A stretch of 25,713 nt of DNA, taken from CAYSHJ01 sp964589725 (lineage in GTDB: Bacteria; Planctomycetota; Planctomycetia; Planctomycetales; Planctomycetaceae). This document shows, piece after piece, positions 6,440 through 13,294 of the stretch (position 1 is the first letter of the stretch; every line of letters starts with the position of its first letter). The position numbers were made by a program, and so were the translations under genes. The notes beneath the pieces are model-generated. The model saw nothing but the letters and a program-made list of their open reading frames with translations. It was not told the origin of the DNA and ran no database searches. The stretch lies in the NCBI GenBank assembly GCA_964589725.1, contig CAZPUJ010000710.1, positions 1 to 25,713 on the forward strand, written 5' to 3'.

Positions 6440-7678
6440 CTACCTATCTATCTCTCCCATAACGATATCGAGTGAGCCGACGATGGCGGGGATGTCGGCC
6501 AGCAGAAAGCCTGTGCATAGCGGAGATGTCACCGAGAGATTGCAGAAGCAGGAGCTCTTGGCTCGAGCACGGTACGGCTCAGCCTTGTCGTTGCCGACGA
6601 AGTAAAAGCCCATCGCGCCGCGAGGGCATTCGGTTTCCAGGTAGGCTTCGTCGACGGGCAGTTTGGTGGTCATCTTGTACGGTACGCGATGAGCGCCTTG
6701 CGCCTTCGAGTATGTGGCCATCGCTTGCCGCACTAGCCGAATCGCCTGCACGACTTCCAGCATGCGGACGTAGAAGCGGCACCAGTTGTCGCCGAGCACG
6801 ACCTCTGGCGGAGCATCCTTGAACGGCGCGACCACAACGTCAAACTCATATCCGGCGTACAAGCGCGTGTAAATCGGCTCGCCATCGCGGCGCAGATCCC
6901 AATTCACGCCGCTGCCACGGAGCACCGGGCCCGTGCAGCCGTAATTGATCGCCATCTCTTTGGTGAGGATGCCTAAGCCGGCAGTCCGCTTGATGAAGAT
7001 CTGATTCCGAGTCAGCAGAGTGTGATATTCATTGATGCGCGGCTCCAGCCAGTCAATGAACATCGCCACGGCGTCCAGCCATGTCAGCTTCAGGTTCTTG
7101 CTGCGTTTGGTCAGCCCAGCCAAACCTGGCGGAATTGGAATCATGTCGGGCAGATCGTGCGTCGCGCCGCCGATCGTGAAATAGCTGTAAGTCAATCTCG
7201 CGCCGCACAACTCCTCGAACAGGTCGAGAATGATTTCGCGTTCACGGAAGGCGTACAGGAACGGACTGAACGTGCCGAGGTCCAATCCGTACGCTCCCAT
7301 GCCGACCAGGTGGCTCGCGATGCGGCCAAGTTCCGCCACCAGCACGCGAATGACCACCGCTTTATCGGGGACTTCCAGACCGATCAGCTTCTCGACGGCC
7401 AAGGCCATGCCGAGATTCATGTTCATCCCGGCGAGGTAGTCCATGCGGTCGGTGTATGGCACCCATTGCGGCGTCGCGAGATTCTCGCCGATCTTCTCGG
7501 CGCAGCGATGCAGGTAGCCGATGTGCGGCGTGATCTCGTGAATAATCTCGCCGTCGGTTCGCAGCAGCAGCCGCAGCACGCCGTGAGTGCTCGGGTGCTG
7601 CGGACCCATGTTGACCAACATCTCGTCCGTGCGGACGTCGAACTCGACGATGCGAGGATCTTCCAACATTAGGCTCAT
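6440..7678 (-). CDS. nuoD: NADH-quinone oxidoreductase subunit D
   Basis: The 412-residue 49-kDa-type subunit of respiratory complex I, which with NuoB forms the quinone-reduction site at the membrane interface. Hallmarks are NMGPQHPSTHGVLRL (residues 23-37), the IGYLHRCAEKIGE segment, YTDRMDYLAGM and the C-terminal DIPAIVGSLDIVMGEIDR. Full length and apparently intact. The usual C-terminal RAPSF motif reads RAKSSCFCNLS here, a local change that is worth noting but does not shift the frame. AGAGGA about 6 bases before the ATG supports the start. It is the last gene of the nuo run, following the DUF1232-like gene after an 82-bp gap that holds a hairpin element. Confidence 0.96.
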   Translation of the reverse strand: MSLMLEDPRIVEFDVRTDEMLVNMGPQHPSTHGVLRLLLRTDGEIIHEITPHIGYLHRCAEKIGENLATPQWVPYTDRMDYLAGMNMNLGMALAVEKLIGLEVPDKAVVIRVLVAELGRIASHLVGMGAYGLDLGTFSPFLYAFREREIILDLFEELCGARLTYSYFTIGGATHDLPDMIPIPPGLAGLTKRSKNLKLTWLDAVAMFIDWLEPRINEYHTLLTRNQIFIKRTAGLGILTKEMAINYGCTGPVLRGSGVNWDLRRDGEPIYTRLYAGYEFDVVVAPFKDAPPEVVLGDNWCRFYVRMLEVVQAIRLVRQAMATYSKAQGAHRVPYKMTTKLPVDEAYLETECPRGAMGFYFVGNDKAEPYRARAKSSCFCNLSVTSPLCTGFLLADIPAIVGSLDIVMGEIDR

Positions 7679-7688
7679 GGCATCCTCT

Positions 7689-7764
7689 GTAGGATGGGCA
7701 CTCGTGCCCGTCCTGTTTTCCTTTATTCAAACAACAAAGGGACGGGCAAAAGTGCCCATCCTAC
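7689..7764. repeat. 25-bp inverted repeat between the DUF1232-like gene and nuoD
   Basis: The arms gtaggatgggcactcgtgcc (start of 7689-7713) and ggacgggcaaaagtgcccat (start of 7740-7764) pair at 23 of 25 positions around a 26-bp spacer. I recognise the gtaggatgggcac type as a dispersed palindrome common in planctomycetes. The distal arm covers the last codon and TAG of the upstream gene, so the element landed at or created its 3-prime end. In the transcript it would form a hairpin just before the nuoD ribosome-binding site. Confidence 0.85.
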
Positions 7765-7979
7765 TTGTCCTTGGAAAGCAGCTTCCGCAGCGGACCAATG
7801 TTGACTCCGAAGTAGGCAAAACAATTCAGCAACAAAAACGTGGCGGTCGCTTCGTCGAGATTTCCGACCAACGGCAGGTTGTCCGGGACGAACTCAACGA
7901 CCCCCACTCCCACATTCAACAGGTACAACGCCGAGATCGCTCCCAGCAACAACACGAACAAACTCTTGATCGCTCGCAT
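7761..7979 (-). CDS. DUF1232-like small membrane protein
   Basis: A 72-residue protein with two hydrophobic segments (LFVLLLGAISALYLLNVGVG and ATFLLLNCFAYFGVNIG) separated by the signature VEFVPDNLPLVGNLDEA. This matches the DUF1232/YkvA pattern DxxPDxxPxxGxxDD apart from Asn replacing the first hydrophobic residue and Glu the last Asp. It lies between nuoC (34 bp) and nuoD, on the same strand, so it should be made together with complex I; whether it aids assembly or is a passenger is unknown. Its stop codon lies in the palindromic repeat at 7740-7764, which may have trimmed or replaced the original C-terminus. Confidence 0.7.
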   Translation of the reverse strand: MRAIKSLFVLLLGAISALYLLNVGVGVVEFVPDNLPLVGNLDEATATFLLLNCFAYFGVNIGPLRKLLSKDK

Positions 7980-8012
7980 CGCTTCACCGGTTTGCCGGTT
8001 GGGGAACTTCGG

Positions 8013-8546
8013 CTACCGACCGCGAATACCGTGATATTCCAAGGGAAACTCGTAATCCTTCCGGAGCGGGTGACCTTCCCAATCCTCGGGACAGAGAATG
8101 CGGCGCAGGTTCGGATGCCCGGTGAAATTGATGCCGACCAAGTCGTACGCTTCCCGCTCGTGCCAATCGGCGATCGCCCACACGTTCGACACGGTCGGAA
8201 CCTCGGGGAGCGACTTCGTCGCCTCATCCTTCCAACGCGCGACTTTGACTTTGACGGTGATGCGATGTCGCAGCGAGTAGCTCGTCAGGTGATAAACGAC
8301 TTCGATGTGCGGCGGATGATTGAACTTGGCCGCTTTCTTCGGATCGGGTTCGCAGTAATCAACGCCGGTCAGATTGTTCAGGTGATCGAACTGCAGCCGC
8401 TCGTCGTGCTTCAGAAAGCGAGCGACATCGACAATCACGGCGGCGGCGACTTCGATCCAGGGATCTTTCGCCGTGAAGTTTGATCCGGTGATCTTGCCGA
8501 TGCCGAACGTGTCGACCAGCAGTTGATGAATTTCCTCAGCCTTCAT
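8013..8546 (-). CDS. nuoC: NADH-quinone oxidoreductase subunit C
   Basis: The 177-residue 30-kDa-type subunit of the complex I hydrophilic arm, which supports NuoD. The family signature is complete: EREAYDLVGINFTGHPNLRR followed by ILCPEDWEGHPLRKDYEFP. It is a stand-alone nuoC, not a nuoCD fusion. I chose the ATG at 8546 (MKAEEIHQ) by comparison with the usual start; an in-frame ATG at 8564 and a TTG at 8570 would add 6 to 8 residues, and none has a strong ribosome-binding site. In most bacteria nuoB lies between nuoA and nuoC; here there is only a 105-bp gap holding a hairpin. Confidence 0.94.
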   Translation of the reverse strand: MKAEEIHQLLVDTFGIGKITGSNFTAKDPWIEVAAAVIVDVARFLKHDERLQFDHLNNLTGVDYCEPDPKKAAKFNHPPHIEVVYHLTSYSLRHRITVKVKVARWKDEATKSLPEVPTVSNVWAIADWHEREAYDLVGINFTGHPNLRRILCPEDWEGHPLRKDYEFPLEYHGIRGR

Positions 8547-8573
8547 GGTTCCAACCGATGTCATTTTCAAGTG

Positions 8574-8635
8574 GCTGAATTCGCAAAAATTCAGAGATTG
8601 GTTCCGATGCCGTTCTGAATTCTTGCGAATTCAGC
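8574..8635. repeat. 22-bp inverted repeat between nuoA and nuoC
   Basis: The arms at 8574-8595 (gctgaattcgcaaaaattca...) and 8614-8635 (...tgcgaattcagc) are reverse complements at 21 of 22 positions with an 18-bp loop. The near-perfect hairpin sits exactly where nuoB is found in canonical operons. It lacks a U-tract, so it is more likely a dispersed palindrome or an mRNA stability or processing element than a terminator. Confidence 0.85.
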
Positions 8636-8651
8636 GACGTCGGCGTAAACG

Positions 8652-9194
8652 TTAAACAGTCGAGGAGCCTCGCGCCTCGGTGGCTTCGATCGTCGCTGGT
8701 GATTGATACGCTCGAACCCAATCCAGGTCGCCACGTTTCCAGACGTACGCGAAGCCGACCATCAACACTCCGAAGAAGACCAGAATGTCGATCATGCTGG
8801 CGAAGCCCAACGTCAAGGCCGTGTCCGGTTGAATGGCCTGCGCAGAGGTCAATGTACCGGGAGCGACATTCAAGAGCTTCTCGGAGAGTTGTACGCGAGC
8901 CGCGTCCGACAGACGCGAATCGCTCAATTGCATCGTGCCGCCGAAGACCGCCGCCCAGGGAAAGAAGAACGCGACTTCGACGTCGAAGACGATGAACAAC
9001 AACGCGATGGCGTAGTACCGCAGGTCGAACTGAATGTAACTGGACCCAATCGTCGGTTCGCCGCATTCGTAGACGGCATCCTTTTCTTGCGTCGGCAGAT
9101 TCGGTCGCACGAACCGGCCGATCACCAGAGGGACCAGGATGATGCCGATCCCAGCCACCACGAACAGCACGATATGTCCCACCAGGTCCGTCAT
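8652..9194 (-). CDS. nuoA: NADH-quinone oxidoreductase subunit A, with an insertion
   Basis: A complex I membrane subunit of 180 residues. The first transmembrane helix (HIVLFVVAGIGIILVPLVIG), the loop DAVYECGEPTIGSSYIQFDL, the second helix with FIVFDVEVAFFFPW (the conserved acidic pair in FDVE) and the third helix IDILVFFGVLMVGFAYVWKR ending in DLDW are all present. Relatives are usually about 120-150 residues; the excess is an insert of about 45 residues between helices 2 and 3 (from GGTMQLSDSRLSDAARVQ to ALTLGFASM), plus a C-terminal tail. It starts 6 bp after the DUF2203 stop codon, so translation is probably coupled. Confidence 0.94.
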   Translation of the reverse strand: MTDLVGHIVLFVVAGIGIILVPLVIGRFVRPNLPTQEKDAVYECGEPTIGSSYIQFDLRYYAIALLFIVFDVEVAFFFPWAAVFGGTMQLSDSRLSDAARVQLSEKLLNVAPGTLTSAQAIQPDTALTLGFASMIDILVFFGVLMVGFAYVWKRGDLDWVRAYQSPATIEATEARGSSTV

Positions 9195-9200
9195 GTTGGC

Positions 9201-9668
9201 TTACTCTTTGGATTCCTCGAAGCGGGAGCAACGTAGGAGGTCCGCGACGGGTTGCCGGCCTCGATAACCAGCGTTCAGGTCGTGCCAGAATCCAACGTCC
9301 GGCTCGCCGAGTTTCCAGCACAGGCAGGCTTCTTGGCCTTCGACGAGCGTCGGAAAGTCGACCAAGCCCACGACGGGGTCTTTCAAGTCGACGCCGAGTT
9401 CCGCCAACTCGCCCACGAAGCCCCGCAAGCGTTCGATGTCGGCTTGCACAACGGCTTCCATGTGGTCGATCTCTTCGGAATAGACCGCAGGCTGTTGCTG
9501 AGACCGAGACGGGTTGCGTTCCTTCAACTCTTGCAAACGGTCCCGCCGCTCTTGCACGTCGACAAACAGCCGCACGATGTCATCCACGATCGCGCGGACC
9601 AGCGGCAATCGCTGATTGGCCTCGGCAACGGTGAAGAACTTTTTTTGCTCGACGGCGGTCGCGTTCAT
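9201..9668 (-). CDS. DUF2203 domain protein
   Basis: A 155-residue protein that fits DUF2203: an N-terminal FFTVAEANQRLPLVRAIVDD, a long helical middle (VQERRDRLQELKERN ... MEAVVQADIERLRGFVGEL), then ELGVDLKDPVVGLVDFP and a C-terminal CLCWKLGEPDVGFWHDLNAG followed by YRGRQPV. The family has no established function; the conserved Cys-Trp, Trp-His and Arg positions suggest a ligand- or metal-binding site. The gene sits 2 bp after nuoI and 6 bp before nuoA, so it is translated with complex I subunits. The ATG at 9668 was chosen because the domain begins directly after it; the same frame is open further upstream inside nuoI. Confidence 0.88.
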   Translation of the reverse strand: MNATAVEQKKFFTVAEANQRLPLVRAIVDDIVRLFVDVQERRDRLQELKERNPSRSQQQPAVYSEEIDHMEAVVQADIERLRGFVGELAELGVDLKDPVVGLVDFPTLVEGQEACLCWKLGEPDVGFWHDLNAGYRGRQPVADLLRCSRFEESKE

Positions 9669-9670
9669 GG

Positions 9671-10222
9671 CTAATGCTCGCTGCTCTCGAATCCAAATGG
9701 ACTCGGTTCCCCTTTGACCCACACTGGCTCGTAGAGCACTTTCGATTCGGCGACGGCGGTGGGGTTCAACGTGGTTTGGCCCCAGGCGACCTGCAACGGC
9801 AGCTTGGCGTAATCCACAATGCAGCCGTCGCGACTGAAGCAACTCAGGTCGTGGTTGGATCCCATGAAGATACAGTCGACGGGACAAGGATCGATGCACA
9901 ACGCACAGAACATGCACTTGGTGTAATCGACCGCGAAGCCGTCGATGCGGAAGCCCTTGCCGACCGGGCTTTTGACTTTCTCAATGTAAATGCAGTCCAC
10001 CGGACAGGCCACCGCGCATTTCTCACAGCCGATGCAGGTCGTCAAGTCAAAGCGGTGAAAGCCGCGATAACGCGCCTTCACCGGAACGGGAACCTCCGGG
10101 TATTCGAACACTTCCGTGAACGTTCGCCGGCGATACGTCTTGAGCATCGTCGAGATCGTGACCACCATCCCTTTGAGAACCGTGCTGACGGCGAACCAGA
10201 CATTCCGAATCCAGGTCAACAT
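9671..10222 (-). CDS. nuoI: NADH-quinone oxidoreductase subunit I (8Fe ferredoxin type)
   Basis: A 183-residue complex I subunit that carries the N6a and N6b [4Fe-4S] clusters passing electrons to NuoB. Both cluster motifs are intact: CIGCEKCAVACPVDC and CMFCALCIDPCPVDC. The N-terminal amphipathic part WIRNVWFAVSTVLKGMVVTI and the YPEVPVPVKARYRG segment are typical. The C-terminus has a family-like DLSCFSRDGCIVDYAKL. It is the first gene of this nuo run; nuoI normally sits after nuoH, which is not in the window. A strong promoter lies about 90 bp upstream. The start codon lacks a clear ribosome-binding site but matches the family start. Confidence 0.95.
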   Translation of the reverse strand: MLTWIRNVWFAVSTVLKGMVVTISTMLKTYRRRTFTEVFEYPEVPVPVKARYRGFHRFDLTTCIGCEKCAVACPVDCIYIEKVKSPVGKGFRIDGFAVDYTKCMFCALCIDPCPVDCIFMGSNHDLSCFSRDGCIVDYAKLPLQVAWGQTTLNPTAVAESKVLYEPVWVKGEPSPFGFESSEH

Positions 10223-10307
10223 GACGTTCGTAACGCTTTCAGCTAAGCGGAATTCCTGACGAAAAAAGTCCTTCCAAGCAGACTACCGGAAACAGAAAGA
10301 GTTTTAG

Positions 10308-10335
10308 ATTATAGGTGCGCGACGAGCAGACTCAA
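10308..10335 (-). promoter_or_regulatory. Sigma70-like promoter of the nuoI operon
   Basis: On the minus strand, TTGAGT (10330-10335), a 16-base spacer and a perfect TATAAT (10308-10313) form a good housekeeping promoter. Transcription would start near 10300, leaving an untranslated leader of about 80 bases before nuoI. Confidence 0.6.
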
Positions 10336-10499
10336 GGCACTGGCGAGGCAACGTGGCCGTAAACTACGATTGCCAGATCAGAGTTATTTCGCTCTTTCCT
10401 TAAAGAGGCTAGACTGCTCGACCAACCTCCGGTGCGCGATGCGAAACCTCTGCCAGAGGAATCCCACGGACACTCACCCGGTTGAGAATCTGGTGCGTG
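10336..10499. other. Divergent intergenic region upstream of the sigma factor gene
   Basis: The control region of the plus-strand sigma factor gene should lie here. A small perfect hairpin, ctcttt-cctt-aaagag, is at 10393-10408. I found no convincing plus-strand -35/-10 pair, which fits use of an alternative sigma factor but proves nothing. Confidence 0.35.
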
Positions 10500-11390
10500 A
10501 TGCCGGAACGTCATCCTGAGACCGCCTTCCTGTCTGCCAGCCGCATGATTGGCACAACGAAATTTCCAGAGACTCAATCCGAGATTCTGCGTGAAGCGGC
10601 CGACGGCGTTTGGGAACGGTTCTTGGGGGAATATCTGCGACCGTGTTGGCGAGAAATCGTCCTGTCCTGTCGTGCTCGACGAATCCTGCTGGGAGACGCT
10701 GAGGATTTGTTTCAAGAGCTGGCGTTGCGGCTGATGAAAGAAGGCTGGTCGCGTGACAAGCCGGGAGCCAGGTCTCCTCCGCAGCCTTCAGTTCGCGGCA
10801 ACTTGCCGGCTCGATATCTGCGGCATCGCGACGAAGGATCCGGGACGGCCAAGTTTCGGACGTTCCTGAAATGCGTGATTCGCAATTTGGTGCTCGAACG
10901 GGTTCGGCAGCGACAGCGGTGGCCTCAGTCGCTCGCGGCGGAAGGTTGTCGGAAGATCGAGACGTGGTTGGAAGAAACGGTGTCGGAAGCGATCGACCGG
11001 CAGTGGCTGGCGGACTGTCTGCTTTTGGCGGCGCGGCACCTGCGCGAGGAATCGGCGCGAGCGCGGACGCGCGGCAAGCGGCGCATGTTCGATCTGTTGT
11101 ACCGCTCAATCACTCTGCGTCAATCGGCGGCAGCGATCGCACGAGAGTACGGCGTTGACCGTTCGGTCATCGCCGAGATGTTGCCGTTGGCCCGGCAGCG
11201 TTTTCTCATGTTGCTCAGCCAAGTGACCGAGATCGACGGCGTGGATGAGCTTCAGCGCCAAGTCGCGAGCGTGCCGGAGACTCTGCTGGATGCGTTCGAG
11301 CAAGCCCACGCGGAGAGCCTCGATGATCACGCCATGCCACCGCCGCCCTCCGTGGCCAATTCAAAATTGCCTCGCAAACGGAGGCCCTGA
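10500..11390 (+). CDS. ECF-type RNA polymerase sigma factor
   Basis: A 296-residue sigma factor of the extracytoplasmic-function type, in the style abundant in planctomycetes. The region 2 signature is LLGDAEDLFQELALRLMKEG, followed by an extended loop rich in Pro, Gly and Arg, then FRTFLKCVIRNLVLERVRQR (end of region 2). Region 4 contains SAAAIAREYGVDRSVIAEML and LARQRFLMLLSQV, a helix-turn-helix. The C-terminal extension of about 60 residues beyond region 4 is unusual. The start is uncertain: ATG at 10500 or 10545, or TTG at 10482. It is followed after 80 bp by an Hsp70 gene on the same strand, and no anti-sigma factor gene is adjacent, so control through the Hsp70 or the convergent membrane proteins is possible but only inferred. 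Confidence 0.75.
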   Translation: MPERHPETAFLSASRMIGTTKFPETQSEILREAADGVWERFLGEYLRPCWREIVLSCRARRILLGDAEDLFQELALRLMKEGWSRDKPGARSPPQPSVRGNLPARYLRHRDEGSGTAKFRTFLKCVIRNLVLERVRQRQRWPQSLAAEGCRKIETWLEETVSEAIDRQWLADCLLLAARHLREESARARTRGKRRMFDLLYRSITLRQSAAAIAREYGVDRSVIAEMLPLARQRFLMLLSQVTEIDGVDELQRQVASVPETLLDAFEQAHAESLDDHAMPPPPSVANSKLPRKRRP

Positions 11391-11470
11391 CGGTTTCTTT
11401 CCCACACGGGCCCGTCCAAAATCATCAATGCGTGGCTGAGTTTGTGAGACGTCTGGTTGAGGTGTCGGCG

Positions 11471-13252
11471 ATGAACGAGCGTGGCTGTCAGAGCGTGGGC
11501 ATTGATTTGGGAACGACGTATTCCGCGCTGGCCTACATTGATCGCCAAAATATGCCACGAGTTGCTCCGGACAGTTCCGGTCAGTTGGTCACTCCCAGCG
11601 TTGTGTTTTTCGGCGAGCAAGACGTGATTGTCGGCGATATTGCGCTGCAACACGCGCATCTGCAGGCCGAACGGGTGGTGCAGTTCATCAAAGTCCACAT
11701 GGGCGACGAATGGCGGCGCGAGATTCACGGGCAAACGCACACGCCGGAGAGCATCTCGGCGATCATTCTGGCCCATCTGGTGCGCGAGGCCGAGCCACAG
11801 TTGGGGTCGATCGACAGCGCCGTCATCACGGTTCCCGCGTTCTTCACCGAGAAGCGCCGCCGAGCCACTCAGCAAGCCGGCGAGATCGCCGGCCTGAAAG
11901 TCACCGGACTGCTGAACGAGCCGATGGCCGCTGCGCTGGCGTATGGACTCTATCGAGAGGATCGCGAACAATTCGCGGTCGTGTACGACTTGGGAGGTGG
12001 TACCTTTGACGTCACCGTCGTGAAGATCGCTCCGAATCACATCGAAGAATTGGCCACTTGCGGCAACCGAAGGTTGGGTGGCAAGGACTGGGATCAGTGT
12101 CTGATCGACCGCGTGTCGGAAGACTTCGATCGCCGGCATGGCCGCGATCCGCGTGAATCTCCACAGGCTCTGCAAGACCTATACCTCGCCTGCGAACAAG
12201 CCAAACGTCAACTCACCAAGCTGCGGTCCACAGCCGTCCGGCTGCATGCGTTCGGGCACGACCACGTCTGCGAAGTCACTCGCGATCAATTCGAGGCCTT
12301 GACCGCGCACTTGTTGGAAACCACTCGCGTCACCACGGAAATGGCTTTGGAAGACGCAGGGCTGACCTGGAGTGATCCACTGCGGATCGTGCTGGTGGGA
12401 GGCTCGACCTTGATGCCGTCCGTCGGCCGGATCCTGCGCGAAGCGAGTGGACGCGAACCGGATCGGGGAGTGAATCCAGTGATGGCCGTCGCGCTCGGTG
12501 CCGCGACCTACGCTCAATTGCTGGAAGCCGGACAGGCGCCGCAGGCGGTCCATTTGAAGAAAGCACCGGCAGACGCGGATTCGGAAGGCGGCTCGGCCCA
12601 CGGCTCGAATTCTCCGCCCCGCCAAACTGCACCGGCGCGCGAGTCCGAACCGATCCAGTTGCCGACCGTTCGTTTCGTCACGGCACACGGCGTCGGGGTC
12701 AAGGCCCACGGCAAGAATCGGCAGAAGAACGTGGTGCTCATCAAGAAGAACACTCCCGTGCCTTGTCACGTCGAAAAGGAATTCACCGCGTTTTCGAAAG
12801 ACGGCATCCTGCGGAAGCTCGCGATTGAGGTCACTCAAGGCGATACGAGCGACCCGGATGTCGCCGAGGTTCTGGGCATGGGATACATTGAAGGCTTTCC
12901 AAAGAGGGAGCCGACAGGTCAGCCCGTTCGGGTGACGATGAGTTTCAACGAACAAGGCCGGCTTGAGGTCCACGCCATTTACGTCAAGACCGGAAATGAG
13001 TTGGTGATGACCCTCGACATCCCCGGCGGCTTGGCCGAGACAGACGTCAAGCACTTTCGAAACTATCTGGAGCAGTCTGGTTTGATCCGCTCGAGCGGTA
13101 ACCCGGATCGCAATCCCGTGACGTTTCCGACTCCGCCGAAAAAGCCCACATCCAGCGGCACTCAATCTGTAGCCGACCGACGTCCCGCACCTCCGCGAAC
13201 CTCTGCGACGAAGAGCGACGACAACGATGTGATCTTGTTGGAAGAAGCTTGA
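11471..13252 (+). CDS. Hsp70-like chaperone with atypical linker and no lid
   Basis: A 593-residue Hsp70 family protein. The ATPase domain (residues about 7-350) has all three nucleotide-binding signatures: VGIDLGTTYSAL (9-20), VVYDLGGGTFDVTVV (170-184) and IVLVGGSTLMPSVGRIL (306-322), and the equivalent of the catalytic Lys is in VVQFIKVHMGDEW (Lys74). A beta-type substrate domain follows (about 400-515: KKNTPVPCHVEKEF, AIEVTQGD, EGFPKREPTGQPVRVTMSFN). Two features are odd: the conserved hydrophobic linker DVLLLD is missing, replaced by about 45 residues rich in Pro, Ser and Ala; and there is no helical lid, only a disordered tail ending NDVILLEEA. GAGGTG 6 bases before the ATG at 11471 fixes the start; a GTG 39 bp earlier is less likely. 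It is convergent with the J-like gene. Confidence 0.9.
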   Translation: MNERGCQSVGIDLGTTYSALAYIDRQNMPRVAPDSSGQLVTPSVVFFGEQDVIVGDIALQHAHLQAERVVQFIKVHMGDEWRREIHGQTHTPESISAIILAHLVREAEPQLGSIDSAVITVPAFFTEKRRRATQQAGEIAGLKVTGLLNEPMAAALAYGLYREDREQFAVVYDLGGGTFDVTVVKIAPNHIEELATCGNRRLGGKDWDQCLIDRVSEDFDRRHGRDPRESPQALQDLYLACEQAKRQLTKLRSTAVRLHAFGHDHVCEVTRDQFEALTAHLLETTRVTTEMALEDAGLTWSDPLRIVLVGGSTLMPSVGRILREASGREPDRGVNPVMAVALGAATYAQLLEAGQAPQAVHLKKAPADADSEGGSAHGSNSPPRQTAPARESEPIQLPTVRFVTAHGVGVKAHGKNRQKNVVLIKKNTPVPCHVEKEFTAFSKDGILRKLAIEVTQGDTSDPDVAEVLGMGYIEGFPKREPTGQPVRVTMSFNEQGRLEVHAIYVKTGNELVMTLDIPGGLAETDVKHFRNYLEQSGLIRSSGNPDRNPVTFPTPPKKPTSSGTQSVADRRPAPPRTSATKSDDNDVILLEEA

Positions 13253-13294
13253 GCCGCGGTGTAACTCTCTCGCCAAAAACTGGCAGGCTCGACA

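Noticed and set aside
7022..8483. Long plus-strand open frames across the nuo genes
   Set aside because: These are antisense shadows of nuoD, the DUF1232-like gene and nuoC; the minus-strand products carry complete family signatures.
12179..13276. A 365-codon open frame on the minus strand
   Set aside because: It is antisense to the Hsp70 gene, whose domains are unmistakable, and shows no recognisable family.
13253..13294. Bidirectional terminator between the convergent Hsp70 and J-like genes
   Set aside because: Only a 4-bp stem (gcca...tggc) is visible in the 42-bp gap, too weak to call.
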